From: Hemicordylus capensis
Taxonomy: Eukaryota > Chordata > Lepidosauria > Squamata > Cordylidae
Direction of reading: 5' to 3'
DNA: 64,000 nucleotides
Assembly: GCF_027244095.1 (NCBI RefSeq)
Contig: NC_069662.1
Coordinates: 12,302,501 to 12,366,500, forward strand
A program made the translations under genes and the position numbers. Shown in pieces: positions 29,009-41,826 of the stretch (positions are counted from its first letter, which is position 1; the number at the start of each line of letters is the position of its first letter). The notes beneath the pieces were generated by a model. The model was given only the letters and a program-made list of their open reading frames with translations. It was not told where the DNA came from and ran no database searches.

Positions 29009-30836
29009 CTGTGGAAATAGAACAGGGGTGAGCAAACTTGGCCCTCCGGCTGTTATTCAACTGCAAAGCCCATAATCCACAGTCATAATTTATTGGGGCT
29101 GGCTATTGTTGCCAGCACTACTACTCTGAGGGCTCTCAGAAGCCTCTCTGCTTATGTCTGGGACTGCAGGCTTGTGGTTCCCCTCTTGACATGCTCAGGA
29201 GTCTCACGGGACCGTGGGCTCCCCATTTGTTGGCATATTGGGGACAGGTCACTTAGCAGGCAGTGGGACAGTCGCCCCCAGATTCAAACAGCTGCCAAGT
29301 TAATTTAAAGGGGATTAGCCTCGCACCTTTGCCTATAGTAGGGAATGTCTAGGTAGCCAGTGCTAACTTTCGAGTTAGCTTCAGTGTTCCCTCTAAGGCA
29401 TGCACACGTGCATGCGCTCACACGTTTCTGGATGTCCGCTCAGTTCATTTTAGATCCCGCTCAGGTTGAATCAGGAAGGCCCCACTCTGAATGCATGTGC
29501 ACACACTGCCTTGATACTGCCACCCAGAACAAATTTCATTCCGCACAAAGATGAGAGAGAGAGAGAGAGAGAACACATACTGGTTAGCTTCACGTCCAAG
29601 GTCTTCCTGTCTGAAGAGTGACCCTTTACTTCCCCTCCTCTGCAGTTGCTTTAAAAAAGCTAACACTAATCACCTCAGCAGGAAAGTCAGATAACGCACT
29701 GTGAAAGCAACTCCCTTCCCATCACAAAAGAGCTTAGTGGGCAACAGGAACTCAGAGGTGTGCTCATTAAAAATATGGATTGGTTCACCAGGTCCTTCTA
29801 ACCTAAGAGATACCGTCCTTAAACGTCCATTTAGTCCATTTACATACAGGTTGCTCTTTACCCATTAAAATCATTGTGTTGTACTCCAGCACAACAAACA
29901 TAGACAGTGGATCCTTTTGAGATTCACCGGAATTTCCCTCCTCAGGAAGAAGGGATGGCCAGTATTTTGCCTCGGGGCCTATTTTAGGCTATAACTGGCC
30001 CTGGTTTCTTGAACCAGTGTGTTTCATTTGGTCTTTACACCATGGAGTCAGCCACTGTATGGGTGATTGATTTGACACCTGCCATTACATTAGGCCATGT
30101 CTTGCTCATCGCGCCATTCATGCATCTTTTGGATTTACCCTTACTGCCTAACCCCCGAGCTGCTTTCGGTTCTTCATTGCCTAGTTCCGTCCCTGAGGAA
30201 AGAGATCCTTCGGTTATGCCTGAGTCATGAGGGTCCAATCACCAATAAAGGAAGGATGAGGTTGTAGGATAATCACTGTGCTCCTCTGGGCTCTGCCTAT
30301 CCCTGCTCTCTTTCTTAAATCCAAAAACCTGTTTTTCTCAAGCCTTCTTTTCTCTTGCCAGCCTGGAAGTCATTTTAATTCAGACACTAAGTTAAATCGC
30401 CTCTTTGCAGTTATTTGGTTAATCTTTATAACATTTTTAGTAGTAATATTGCTTTAATCAGCTTTCCTATGATTTCCCCTGAACCCCAAATAAAACCTTA
30501 CTTTGTTTTGAACTTCAACCTCTGTCAGTTCATTTCCCGGGGACCAGAACTCTGCACAAAATTTATTCTGACATGGGAATGCTCCATCCCAGCTCGCTAA
30601 TTCCCCACACAAAGCCCAAACGCATTTAGGGGTATTCACCAATCGCCCCGGAGCAGTTCCATTAACATTACGATGGAAGTTGTAGTTCAACAGCAGCTGG
30701 AAGGCCAGGTTTGCCCACCCCTGAAATAGAAGTATAAGGCATGGGTGCTGGTATCCCACATCAACAAGGAATTGTGGCATACGCTGGGACTAGTCCGTTA
30801 CAAGGAATAGCAGGTGGTTACAAAGTTTCATGCAGC
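29009..30836. other. Start of large TEP1 intron 1 with MITE halves
   Basis: A MITE left half at 29026-29095 (caggggtgagcaaacttggc) and a matching right half at 30660-30723 (ggccaggtttgcccacccct) may be one element split by 1.6 kb. A repeat at 29385-29560 matches 52800-52960 in reverse. A GA run lies at 29551-29571. Confidence 0.4.
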
Positions 30837-31093
30837 TAGGGTTGCCATATTCTCGCTTTCCGAATCTAGGTGCCTAATTTGCATATTATGTAAATTGGCT
30901 AGAAAATAATTTTTGAGCAAAATAGTGACTGCACATTTTGCTCCATAACTCAGTTTCTACAAGGGCTAGAGTTTAGCTTTAATTTTTTTTAAAAAAAGCT
31001 GAAATCTGGGCGAATCTGTGTGGGCTAAGCAATCTGGGTGAGATGCTCAAAATCTGGGTGAAACCCAGAATTCCGGGGAGCATGGCAACTCTA
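30837..31093. mobile_element. hAT-type element
   Basis: Ends tagggttgccat and atggcaactcta. Flanks catgcagc and cctgcagc match 7/8. Confidence 0.78.
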
Positions 31094-31101
31094 CCTGCAG
31101 C

Positions 31102-32285
31102 TGACCTACAAAACCATTTTTATATGAACTATTTGCAGATTGAGATCCATTAATGTGTTGCACTCTCATCTTTATGAAGTGTTTTCAGGATCCAAAGCAG
31201 ACTTTGCCCCTTTTTAAACAACGGGACACCACTATGGGCAGATTCACATCTAACGCAGAAAACCTACATACAAAGAGGTAACTGACTTGCCTGTGACCGT
31301 CTGAACCCATGCCAAGGCAGGAACTTCAGGTTCATCTGGGACCACAAACCAATTAGTTTACAGATTTGACAATGTAGGCATGGCTCCACTTCATGTGTGC
31401 GTTACATCCGAAATCATGCTCATCATGAACCTCTGATTTGTTCCAAATGTACTGACAGGGACAGTGTTCTAATTTCTACCAGAAGACCATTGTATAATGA
31501 GGAATGGAAAGTTTTAGTGCCTGTCTCAGAAGTCCATCCGTGGATCAATTTTAACAACCTCTGCTCCTTATGAGAGGCTGTAGCTGCTTATCAGAGCTGC
31601 CACGAGAAACTTCAAGCACTGAATTGCATCTCATTAAGCACCTGCTTCTTTGCTTGCTTTATACTCTCATACTGTAAGCCAAGAAAACTGCATTATGTCA
31701 CCTGCTTTACAGCCTGCTTAGAATGCTAGATGGATCTCATCGTGGGCCAGCATGCAGGTGCCATGACCTCCACCGGAGCATGTCCCCTCCCACAATGGGA
31801 TCCCTGGTAGTTTTGGCGAAGAGGGATGTAAACCTTATCTCTCTTTATATTCTCTCTCTCTTTCTCCATCTAGTACATCTTCTGCCTGTGTGTGTGGCAC
31901 CAGGAAGGGACCATGCCCCTGGGCACAACACCAGGAAAGCCCATCCCCATTGCCATCAGGACTAATGGCTATGAGGTGGCACAAGGCAGGCTAGGATGCC
32001 ATCTAGAGCCTCACTGGGAGGCCCAGACAGGGGGCCTGGCTCTGGCTCAACTACTTCCAACAAACAGAGACATGTGGCCGTCTGCAGCGCCAAGCTCAGT
32101 TTCCCTCCATATTTCAGGCTAGGGGAGCCTCAGGTTTTGTGTTATGTGTGGCCCTGCCCTAGGTTTCAGCTCTCATTGACAGAGCTGAGAAAATGCCTCT
32201 CCCAGGCTCAGTGTCTGAACTTCTATAGTTGTTAGGGGCTGACAGCCAGGCTAAATTACTCATGTGTTGTCCCACTGTTTATGAT
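31102..32285. other. Intronic DNA, nothing recognised
   Basis: No exon or named repeat is supported. A ct run lies at about 31850-31864. Confidence 0.4.
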
Positions 32286-32289
32286 CCAC

Positions 32290-32615
32290 ACACAAATGGA
32301 TCATAGAACAAATCAATCCAGAATTTTTACCCGAGGGACGAACGACCAGGCTCAAACCATCATACTTTGGACACATTATGCAAAGACCCAGCTCCCTTGA
32401 GAAGTCCATAATGCCGGGAAAAGTTGGAGGAAAGAGAAGAGGATGACCAGCAGCAAGATGGATGGACTCAATTATGACAACAATGAATGTACCACGAAGA
32501 AACCTGAAAGGCCAAGTTGAAGACAGCTCATCCTAGAGAGTATCTATCTAGGTGGTCGCTAAGAGTCGACACTGACTTGACGGCACTTAATCAATCAATC
32601 AATCAACCAGTCCCA
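32290..32615 (+). mobile_element. BovB/RTE LINE 3' end
   Basis: Translates to pieces such as FGHIMQRPSSLEKSIMPGKV and ARWMDSIMT-MNVP, the C-terminus of BovB-type RTE (FGHVMRR..SLEK..LGK..GKRRRG). It ends in an (aatc)n tail. BovB is the known partner LINE of Sauria SINEs. Confidence 0.75.
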
Positions 32616-32657
32616 CTGAAATTGGGCCAGTCAATCCTGTCTAACTTGCCCGTTAAT

Positions 32658-33388
32658 TAGGGATGTACAAACTGGTCCAGGGATTCAGCAGTTTGGTTTG
32701 GTGGTTCGGAGTCAAGCCGAACACCCCCCCCCAACCCGGTTCTGTCCGGACCGGTACCAACTCCTCCTGGCCAGCTCATGGATTTTTTAAATTTAAAATA
32801 AATTTAATTACCTTCTGCACCTTTAGGGGGCTTCCTATAGGCCGCCGGGGTGTGTGTCCGCAAACGTTCCCCTGCCCCCCGCCAGCCTCTAAAATCACCG
32901 CCATGACCCGCCAGAATATTTTTCTAGCCATTTTGGAGGCCGCTGCGGTGGCCATTTTTTCCAGCGGCCATTTTAAATTTTTTTAAAAAGGGCCACCACA
33001 CATGTGAAAATGGTCTCTGCAAGGCCCTGGACCATGCCAGGCCTCACAGAGGCCATTTGTGCATGTGCAGCGGCCTCCAAAATGGCCACCACAATGATTT
33101 ATGGAGGCCCGAACGGGCCAAAAAAATTACACTCTGGTGGGCCACGGTGGTGATTTTAGAGGCTGGCAGGAGGCAGGGGAACGTTCACGGACAGCCTACA
33201 GGAAGCCCCCCCCCCAAGGGACAGAAGGTAATTAAATTTATTTTTTAATAAAAATAAAAATAAGTTGTGGGAAAAAACCTGGACCCAGGGGCGGGTTTGA
33301 AGGGTGCCAGACCAAACCAGCCCAGTCAGGTTCAAGTCTGCTCCGGACTCAAACCGAACTGGGACAGCTGGTTCCGTGGACACCCCTA
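32658..33388. mobile_element. Long fold-back hAT-type element
   Basis: Ends tagggatgtacaaactgg and the complement ending cacccct-a. Flanks ccgttaat and ccactaat match 6/8. The two halves are inverted copies (ggccatttgtgcatg, gtggccatttt). Confidence 0.75.
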
Positions 33389-33396
33389 CCACTAAT

Positions 33397-35487
33397 TTAA
33401 CCTGGACTGAAGTTCAGCTACTATGAATGGCAGAACTCTAAACACATGTGGTCAAATGCATTCAGAGAGGCCTGTCTCTCTGTTAAATAAATCTTAGTTG
33501 ATCACCAGTCATACTATGAATCAATTCAATCCACATATGCAAAAAACAGTTACAGTTCTGAAGGAAAAAGCATTCATTAATGTTAGAGGATGCATTCATG
33601 CATCAAACGCACCACCTGGAAGAGGCATTCTTCCCTGTCAAGGCAGAATCTGCAAAATGCTTCTTTTGGGAAGGCAAAAATGTCCCACTTAAAAAATAAT
33701 AATAACTTGAAAGCGATTCTAAAATAATAATAATCAGCAGTTCAACTGATGAGATCAGAAGATTTTTGAATAATCAGAATATTAGTGTGATTAACAACTG
33801 GAGGCCTAGTTAAAAGTTTGTGGGTTAAAAAAAAACTATTCAGTAATTGCAATAAAGTTAAACTAACTTTATTTATACTTATCAGTCATGAAGATACCTT
33901 TGCACACATTGCCCAGAACACAGCAAGGCGAGAAGGCAGTGTGCAGCAGTTGGGCAAAAGACTACCCACACATTTTTCCTTACAGCTCAAGCATACGATT
34001 AAGTGAGTCAGAGACTTTTTCTTTCTCCATATGAGAACCAAGAATTCAGAGAAGAGGCCGGGAACATTCATAAGGATTCCAGGGCCCACAGGCTCCCAAC
34101 CACGGTTAGGAACCATAACTGGAGCAAGAGTGTTTATCTCCCTGTCCAAATGCCTTCTGGGTCACGCAGCCTTGCACAACCTTCCCAGCTTCAGTTCACA
34201 ATGTTCTCCATGCTGCCCGATTAGCGTCTCCTGTTAATCGGTGGCCATTGCCTCTAGGGCGTGGAAAGCTCCTGTCTTAAATGTGCACATTTCATTGCGG
34301 TGAGGCGTCTGCAAGGGAGGGCTGTTTTGCTTCCTTCCCTGCCCCACCCTCAACAATGCATTTCCCTCGTGGATGACAGCAACACTGGTCTGCAAAATAA
34401 ATTCATATCCTGTCCAATTTAAATCAGGGCATTCAGCATAAAGAGTAACGAGGTCAGTTGTGCAACATGCATCAAAGGAGAGCCACGGGGGTGTAAATAG
34501 ATTTGCCCGTTCCAGCCCCTAAGAACACTCCCACACCATGCCGAGTCAGGACAGCACATAACAAGTGAAGCAGATTGGCACGGGAATTGCCGATTTCTCC
34601 AACTTGCACTGTCAAGGAAGGTTTCACACATTAACTGGATGGCAGCGATGCAGTGTGTATTACTCACACACACTCTCTTGTTCCTATGCATCTGGACACC
34701 ATACAAAAAGGGAACCAGCATACCCACCTCACGAGGAGACAAACCATACCGTAATTCACACTAGGAAAAAATAAATCTTTCAGCAGAATTACACGATTAT
34801 TAGTTACGGAGGGGCAGCCCACAAGCTCCCTCTGGGCACAATACCCAGAACATGAAGATGGCCCTGTTCAGGCATGACGCTGCACGTTCCTACTAATGTC
34901 TGCACAGATGTACATCTTTGTGTGTGAATGATGGTATGTGCATTCTTTTAAAAAAATCAATGGAACAGGCCTCAAATGCAGAGTAATAAAAAGTGTGCTA
35001 TTGCATATGCAATGAACAGAAAGTGCTTTTAGGGATCTATATGTGTGGCATCCCTTGTACACAGGTGGTACAGGCGTGGCACCTAACATGGGGATAGGGC
35101 TGATGACCTTCACATGCTCTCTACTGCCACCTACTGGCCTATAGTGGTAAGGGGATGACATTGCACATGCTCAGAAGCACTGCAATCATTTTACTTCACA
35201 CATCCCAGGGCTGAGCTGAAACAGAACACAGGCTCAAAGGACGTTCTGGGTACTTATTTATGCTGGACCCAGGGAGAGAAAACATTTGGAACACTCTGAT
35301 GGAACTAGCCTCATACATTCATCCAACGTGGCTATTTTATTATACAGTCACAGTAATGCCTGTATTGCTCATTATTATGAGTAGTATTTAACGTGAGGGT
35401 CACACTGACTTTGAAGCAAGTCCCATAGAATTTACCATTTATTTAGAAACATATTGTTTATATCCATGTTAGCCCTGCAGAGCAAAG
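33397..35487. other. TEP1 intron 1, nothing recognised
   Basis: AT-rich single-copy-looking DNA; no exon or named repeat is supported. Confidence 0.4.
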
Positions 35488-35705
35488 AGGCACCTTTTAA
35501 AGTGGCGATTCTCTTTATATTTAGCAGGGGGGTGAGCAACTGGCCTTATCCAGCCCCAGCACAGCATCCCCCCTGCCCAGTGGTTATTTGTTGCTGGTGT
35601 TAGCCATATTTATTTTAAGATTGTGAACCCTTTGAGGGACAAGGATCTATTTTATTTATTTTTCTGCATAAACCACTTTGGCTGGGAAGCAGTTTATAAA
35701 TATTT
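35488..35705 (+). mobile_element. LINE 3' end (CR1/L2 group)
   Basis: aagattgtgaaccctttgag, ttttatttatttttctgcat, aaccactttggctgggaagc. Confidence 0.7.
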
Positions 35706-35856
35706 GTGCTCAATGCTTTACAACAGGGACGCGTCTCTACCTCGAAGGGCATACAATGCGTAAGCAGGCACAAGGGATGCGACTTAGGAAGGGGAGGCCG
35801 GGCAAACGGGAAGAATATGGGCGTCTTGTATGGACGCAGAGTTAAGCACAGTACGG

Positions 35857-35994
35857 CAGGAGTGTCAAAGGACAGCCCTCCCCAGCAGCTGTTGGCCTAC
35901 AACTCCCATCATCCCTTGCCGCTGGCCACTGCGCCTGGGGATGATGGGAGTTGTAGGCCAAAAAACAGTTGGGGGCTGCAGTCTGACACTCCTG
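35857..35994. mobile_element. Palindromic hAT-type MITE
   Basis: Ends caggagtgtca and tgacactcctg with a strong actcccatcatccc / gggatgatgggagt palindrome. Flanks cagtacgg and cagtagag. Confidence 0.82.
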
Positions 35995-36156
35995 CAGTAG
36001 AGAATGGAGACTGAGGGCTCTGTGTGGGACTTGCTGATCAGGAAACACACTTGGGCCAGGCTCCAAGGGGAAAGGAGACAAGAAAAGCCTGTCACCAAAA
36101 CCTGCAACAGATTTGTCTCATTTTGAAACGCCTTTCAGAAAATAGCAACATAGGAA

Positions 36157-36444
36157 TAGGAACACAGGAAGCTGCCTTCTACTGAGTCAGACCATTGGTC
36201 CATCTAGCTCAGTATTGTCTACCCTGTTGGCAGCAGCTTCTCCAAGGTTGCAGGCAGGAGTCTCTCTCAGCCCTATCTTGGAGATGCTGCCAGGGAGGGA
36301 ACCTGGAACCCTCTCTTCCCATCCCCTTCGGGGAATAACTTTACATTGCTCACAAGTAGTTTCCCATTCAAATGCAAACCAGGGTGGCCTCTGCTTAGCA
36401 AAGGCAACAATTCATGCTTATTACCACAAGACCAGCTCTTCTCC
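36157..36444 (-). mobile_element. 5S/tRNA composite SINE, minus strand
   Basis: Tail first (aggaagctgccttctactga), body, then the reversed 5S head (cattcaaatgcaaaccaggg, cttagcaaag). Confidence 0.85.
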
Positions 36445-36759
36445 CCAGACCAGCTCTCCTGTATTCTGCAGTCATCTGTTGTCAATATGTACCCTGGCAG
36501 GAGGGGCTTGAAACAGAGATCAGATTTTGCTATTTGGGGGGACCATAATTCAAGAATAAGAAAGGAGCCCCAGAGAACAGAAAACCCCACTAAGAGGGCA
36601 TCAAACTTCTGCTCTGTGCCTTTAACAGCAAACCTAACAGCTGCAATAATGCATTTCTCCATCACATTATGACTAATATTAAAAGTGCACTTTTCAACTG
36701 GAGTGGGTGGGTACTGGGAGCAGATTGTACTAGTAGATAGAGCAAGATGGAATGAGAAG

Positions 36760-36915
36760 ATAGTTCCAGGTTTCCTGTCCCAAAGGGGCCCACAGTCCCA
36801 GAGGGAGAAAACACACCAGCAAACAGACACTGAGGAAGACCTTCTGCGGGGATAAACAGGGCCAGTTACTCATCCCCCCATATACAAGAGAGGCCCCACT
36901 TTTTAAGGGCGCCTC
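36760..36915 (-). mobile_element. LINE 3' UTR fragment, minus strand
   Basis: cctgtcccaaaggggcccac and gccagttactcatccc, as in other copies. Confidence 0.5.
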
Positions 36916-36924
36916 TCTAAAACG

Positions 36925-37033
36925 CTCCCGCTGTCAGTGATGTAGCTGCCAACTGTGATGGAGCTGTAAACCGCCCGGAGACGCAAGTTTTAGGCGGCAT
37001 AAAAATATGTTAAGTGAATGAAATTAAATAAAT
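36925..37033 (+). mobile_element. CR1-type 3' end
   Basis: gtaaaccgcccggagacgca then taggcggcataaaaatat and an AT-rich tail, right at the edge of the CpG island. Confidence 0.55.
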
Positions 37034-37039
37034 TCAGAA

Positions 37040-37800
37040 GTGCAAGCGTTCTCCATGACAGGCCCCGTGGCCAGGCCCACCCCAACAGCCAGAGAAGCAC
37101 CGGTGCTCGCTCCCTGGGGGCGGGGGGCGTCCCCTCTCCACCACACCCCTGCCCGCTGTCAAAACAACAACACCACAAAACGCTCAGCAGCAGCCGGGTG
37201 GCACTTTTCTGGTAAGTTGGCAATGCTACGCCCCGCCCCGCCCCGGAGACGCCACCAGTGTATGACCCGCTGAATCCTGCTGCTCGACACATACACACAT
37301 TCCGGTGTCGGAAGGAGAAGCCGTTTCGTGGCTGCTCTCGGGGGCTCGTTTTTGCCACCCACCTCTGGGCAGCTCCTGATCTCAATCCTCCTTCTCCCCC
37401 GAACAAGGAACTTCCTTCTTCGGGGGAGGAGAGAGAGCAGGAGCTGCCCAGATGTGGGTGGCAGAAACGAAGCTATACTGCTTCCCCGCGGGTCAGATCC
37501 GTTCTAGGAGCAGCGATAACCTGTAGCTCCTGCGCTCCTCCTCTCCCTCTCGCTGCCGCCCGCCTGGGCAGGCGAAGTCAAGGTCTCAAGTCAGGCATCC
37601 TTCCCCTCCCCGGCTCACCCGTGCAGGCAGCAGCCGTACCGGGGGGCCCGGGAGACGCTCAGCACCCGGCAATGCCCGGACACGGAAGCAACGGGAACGC
37701 CGACGCGGCACCGCCCTGCAGGGACTCGGACTTCACCCAAGAGGCGTTGCTGCCTGGCTCCCTCCCTCGCCCGTAAGCAGCCTTTCACGCTCCTCCTCCT
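37040..37800. promoter_or_regulatory. CpG-rich island, likely TEP1 promoter region
   Basis: This stretch is much richer in G+C and CpG than its surroundings and lies upstream of the first TEP1 coding exon. On the minus strand there is a good donor (CGG|gtgagc, exon end at 37619) with no ATG above it to 37800, as expected for an untranslated first exon. On the plus strand there are donors at 37212 (CTG|gtaagt-like) and 37773 (CCC|gtaagc), so divergent transcription is possible. No TATA box is obvious. TEP1 use is inferred from position alone. Confidence 0.5.
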
Positions 37801-38965
37801 GCCGAGAGAAAGGAACCCAGGCGTCCAGCTTTAACCCCTTGCATGTATCCCAACCCTTAAGTACTAGGAGAAGGCGTGGAAAGGATCCCAGGTGTCCGGG
37901 ATCCCGGTTTTAACGCATTAGAGCTCAAGCTTCTGCGGGGACAGGGAAAGAAGAGCCCAAGAGTTCTGTCTCGGGATGGAATCCTAATCCTTTTACATAC
38001 CAAACGCTGGTGGGTAGCAGCAGGAAAGGCATCCAGGCGCCTTAAGTCTCTCGGCTAGAACCGATTGCCTTCCCAGCTACTGCAGGAAGGAGCAGTAGGC
38101 TTCCTTTTAACCCACTGGAGCCCAGGCATTCCCAGCAAAGCCCTGACCCGCCCCCCAGATTTAACCCGTTAGACTCTCAAGCCTTCTTTGATACAGGCAA
38201 AGAGTCCTGATTTGAATAGATGACCTGTTCTTTCCCCATCCCCGGCCTCCCTTCACAGTGGCAACCGTCCGTGCTGTAGAAACCCCGTCCACGCCCTTGC
38301 CTTGATTAAACAAAACCACACCGCTGCTTGAGGCTTTGAGGGTTAAATGGGCTTTTAATTTGCAGTTCCAATATTAGCACAGTCAAACAAATAGGTACAG
38401 AACAAGATACTTCATGCATGACACCAGTACCTCTACTGGTGGTACTGGAGGAGACAATATCAGCAGTGAATCTTATTGCTATCTTCTCTCCTAGTAGGGT
38501 GGAGAAGCAGAGAGATGCTCGTTTTGCATATGTATTTAGTCAATTCCATTTAAAAAGGCCAACATCTCCTTCCCCAGCATGGAAACTTTCTCATTTCCTG
38601 AGCTATAAGATGCCTGGCCTTGCTTGCTCCTCCATCTCTTAGATTCTGTTATATGCTGCACAGCAGGCATTTAACCAGAGCATCTGCGGAGAGGTAACAG
38701 TGGGAGAAGCTTTGCCTGTTGATTTTCTACCTGTCAAAGACACAGGCGCCCTGCCACACAATGGTGTCAACCTGTTCAAATGTATGGACAACTGATGGGG
38801 CAGTGAGGATGTTCTTGGGCCTCCTGCTGTGCCTTTAATATCCATACATATGAATCTGTAAATTATGCCTTTGACAGCATGGAGAGAAGCATTGTCTACT
38901 GCTTACCTCTGCAGATCAAACTGCGGTTAAAGGGCCAATTGAAAAGTCAGCAATCTGAATTGAGA
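37801..38965. other. Intergenic DNA between TEP1 and KLHL33
   Basis: No exon or named repeat is supported here. Confidence 0.4.
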
Positions 38966-39110
38966 AAGTACATAAGAACAGCCCTGCTGGATCAAGCCCA
39001 AGGTTCATCCAGTCCAGCATTCTGTTTTGCACAGTCATCCACCAGATGCCTCTGAGAAGCCCACAGGCAAAAGATGAGGACATGCCCTCTCTCCTGCTGT
39101 TGCTCCTTTG
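38966..39110 (-). repeat. Unassigned interspersed repeat, minus strand
   Basis: agaacagccctgctggatca, then agtccagcattctgtttt and caccagatgcctctg. Same family as 52345. Confidence 0.5.
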
Positions 39111-39261
39111 CAACTGGAATTCTAAGGCATCTTTCTTCTGAGGCTGGAGGTAGCCTATAGCCACGAGACATAAGAAAACTAAAATCATGTCTTCATACCT
39201 TCATTCATTCCAATTGTATTTTTAAAGCCATTGAAATAAAATTAAAAACCACTCCCTATGG

Positions 39262-39392
39262 CAGAATTCTCAATCATGGGTCCCCAAATATGGGACTACA
39301 ACTCCCATAATCTCCAGTCACAATGGCCATTTGCTGTTGTGAGTGGTAGTTCAAAAACATCTGGGGACCCAAGGTTGAGAACCCCTTGCCTA
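39262..39392. mobile_element. Palindromic MITE
   Basis: ttctcaatcatgggtcccca and cccaaggttgagaacccc ends with the actacaactcccat core. Confidence 0.7.
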
Positions 39393-39424
39393 CATCTTTT
39401 AAAACCACATCCTAGATTAGAGCC

Positions 39425-39675
39425 CGTAGATACTATATTTTGCTCCTCATTGGTTTGCAGCTGATCTCTTGCTTAGTTTAGCTTAGTTTAAAAGAGCAGT
39501 ACTTGCACTGATCTCTGGCTTCAGCAGTTCAGTCCTTGCTTGCAATGATAATTGGCTATCCCAGTTTCCACATTTTGCTCATCGTCAGTTTGCAGCCGAC
39601 CTCTTGCTTAACTCTTGCATTTGGCTTCAGCAATTCAGTCCTTGCTTGTGATGGTCATTAGCTATCCCAGTTGCT
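39425..39675 (+). repeat. Tandem duplication of about 130 bases
   Basis: Two units share atttgct, gtttgcagc-gatctcttgctta, ggcttcagca, ttcagtccttgcttg and tagctatcccagtt-like words. A third part-copy is at 42010-42062. Confidence 0.7.
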
Positions 39676-39684
39676 TAGCTGAGA

Positions 39685-39925
39685 GCCAGCGTGGTGTAGT
39701 GGTTAGAGTGCTGGACTAGATCTGGGGAGACCCGAGTTCAAATCCCCATTCAGCCATGATACCAGATGGGTGACTCTGGGCCAGTCACTTCTCTCTCAGC
39801 CTAACCTACTTCACAGGGTTGTTGTGAAAGAGAAACTCAAGTATGTAGTACACCGCTCTGGGCTCCTTGGAGGAAGAGTGGGATATAAATATAATAATAA
39901 TTATAATTATAATAATAGCTCACCA
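39685..39925 (+). mobile_element. Sauria SINE, near full length
   Basis: ccagcgtggtgtagtggtta, gttcaaatccccattcagcc, ctgggccagtcacttctctc, gctccttggaggaagagtgg and an (ata)n tail. Confidence 0.9.
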
Positions 39926-39944
39926 CCATGAAGTGGTGAGCTTA

Positions 39945-40247
39945 CAGAGGAGAGCTGGTCTTGTGGTAGCAAGCATGACTTGTCCCCTTAGCTAAGCAGG
40001 GTCTACCCTGGTTGCATATGAATGGGAGACAACATGTGTGAGCACTGGAAGATATTCCCCTCAGGGGATGAAGCCGCTCTGGGAAGAGCAGAAGGTTCCA
40101 AGTTCCCTCTCTGGCTTCTCCAAGACAGGGCTGAGAGAGATTCCTGCCTGCAACCTTGGAGTAGCCGCTGCCAGTCTGTGTAGACAATACTGAGCTAGAT
40201 AGACTAATGGCCTGACTCGGTATATGGCAGCTTCCTACGTTCCTGTG
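39945..40247 (+). mobile_element. 5S/tRNA composite SINE
   Basis: Head gctaagcagggtctaccctg through tail tatggcagcttcctacgttc. Confidence 0.87.
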
Positions 40248-40249
40248 AA

Positions 40250-41480
40250 GGAATGGCACACAACCAAAGCCCCACAGCATTTTCCCATCATACTTCTTCC
40301 TCATGGAGGTTCTGTGACTTAATCCTCTCTGCAAGAGACACACATTTGGAACATGCAGCTTTCCTCAGTGCTGGAGATGCAAATAGGAAACCTTCACCTG
40401 TTGACTTGTGCTTAGTATTCATTGGTTAAAAGCACAAGCCTGGTTCACACAGGAGAACTACAGGATCAGGGATGTGTGGCTCATGTGTATGAATAGGCCA
40501 TTGTAGATGTAAACAACTCAAAACAGGATTTTTTCACACAACATCAGCTCTGTAATGTTTTCCAGTGCAATCAGTTCACCTGTTCTGATACAACTCGTGG
40601 AAGTGATAACGTGCCGCGCATAGGCAAGCATGTTTGAACCAACATACAGGGCCTCTATTTGTATTAAAGGCAGCAGTCCAAGAGAGTAACAGGCAGAGAG
40701 GAATTCCATTTTGGACAAGCTGCCAAGGATTATCATCTGCTCCTAAGAACACAAGAGCCCTGTTTTCCACAGTGGCCAACCAAACACCTCTGGGAAACCC
40801 AGAAGTGGAATATGTAGGAAAATAACCCTCTCAGGGTGTTTATCCCCAGCAAGTGATTCAGAAGCATGTGGCCCCTGAACCAGGGCTGGATTGTCCATTG
40901 GGCACAACAGGCATAGTGCCTAGGGCCTAAGACACTCCTAAGGGCGAACAAAAAGGTTTTAGGCCCCAAAAGAATCTCAGATGCCAAAAGAGAGAGAGAG
41001 AGAGAAAAGAAAATGTCTAAGTCAAACTCAATAATTTGCCTTAATTGTAGAATGCTGGATAACTGAATTATGATATTAGCTCTGACTTCAGTAAATGTAA
41101 ATTAAACATTCACTTGCCTTCTTTTAGAAAATAATGGATAATCCAGCCCTGCGGATGCCCATACTGACACATTAGCCACATTATGGGACATCTTAGGAGA
41201 CCTATACATTGGACACAATGCAAATATTTATCTGTAGATCTATCTTGGGGGCCTATGATTATGAGAGTGCCAAGGGCCTTGAAAGACTTTAATCCGGCCC
41301 TGCTCTGAAGCTGTTGATAGCATATAGCCATCTTGATTAGTAGTTACTGATACACTTCTCCTCCTTGAATTTGCCAGTCCCCTTTTAAAGTCATCTAAGA
41401 TGGTGCCCATCACCACCACACCTTCTTAACGCTGGATTCTATACATCGGTTACCTTAGAGAGCTCCACCTTCTGCATGAT
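40250..41480. other. Intergenic DNA with one repeat fragment
   Basis: A minus-strand repeat fragment at 40742-40806 (agagccctgttttccacagt). Otherwise nothing recognised; ga run at 40988. Confidence 0.4.
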
Positions 41481-41826
41481 CCCCACCACCACACATTAAG
41501 GTCATCTGAGGAGGTCGGTCTCCAGTTGCCACCGGTACATCTGATGGCGGCTTAGATGGCGGCCCTTCTCTGTAGCTGCTCCCGTGGAATGCACTCCCGG
41601 CAGAAATCCATAGTTTGAGTTCATGGTTGGCCTTCAAGAGAGCCTGGCCTTCCAGGGTTTTTAAAAATGTTTTAATTGTTGTTAATGGTTTTATACTGTT
41701 TTTTAAAAAATGGTTTTGTATTGATTATAAATGACCGATTCACGGGTTTTGTTTTTGTTATTGTGCACAACCCAGAGCTGTTTGGATGGGGCAGTATAGC
41801 AATGTAATAAATAAATAAATAATCTT
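41480..41826 (+). mobile_element. CR1-type LINE 3' end
   Basis: Ends ggggcagtatagcaatgtaa then (taaa)n; upstream tggaatgcactcccgg is the CR1 'WNALP'-type region. Confidence 0.6.

Noticed and set aside
36273-36830. 185-aa minus-strand frame
   Set aside because: Its C-terminal half is SINE sequence and the rest has no recognisable motif or splice context.
37258-37776. 172-aa plus-strand frame in the CpG island
   Set aside because: Long frames are common by chance in GC-rich DNA; composition is low-complexity and no family matches.
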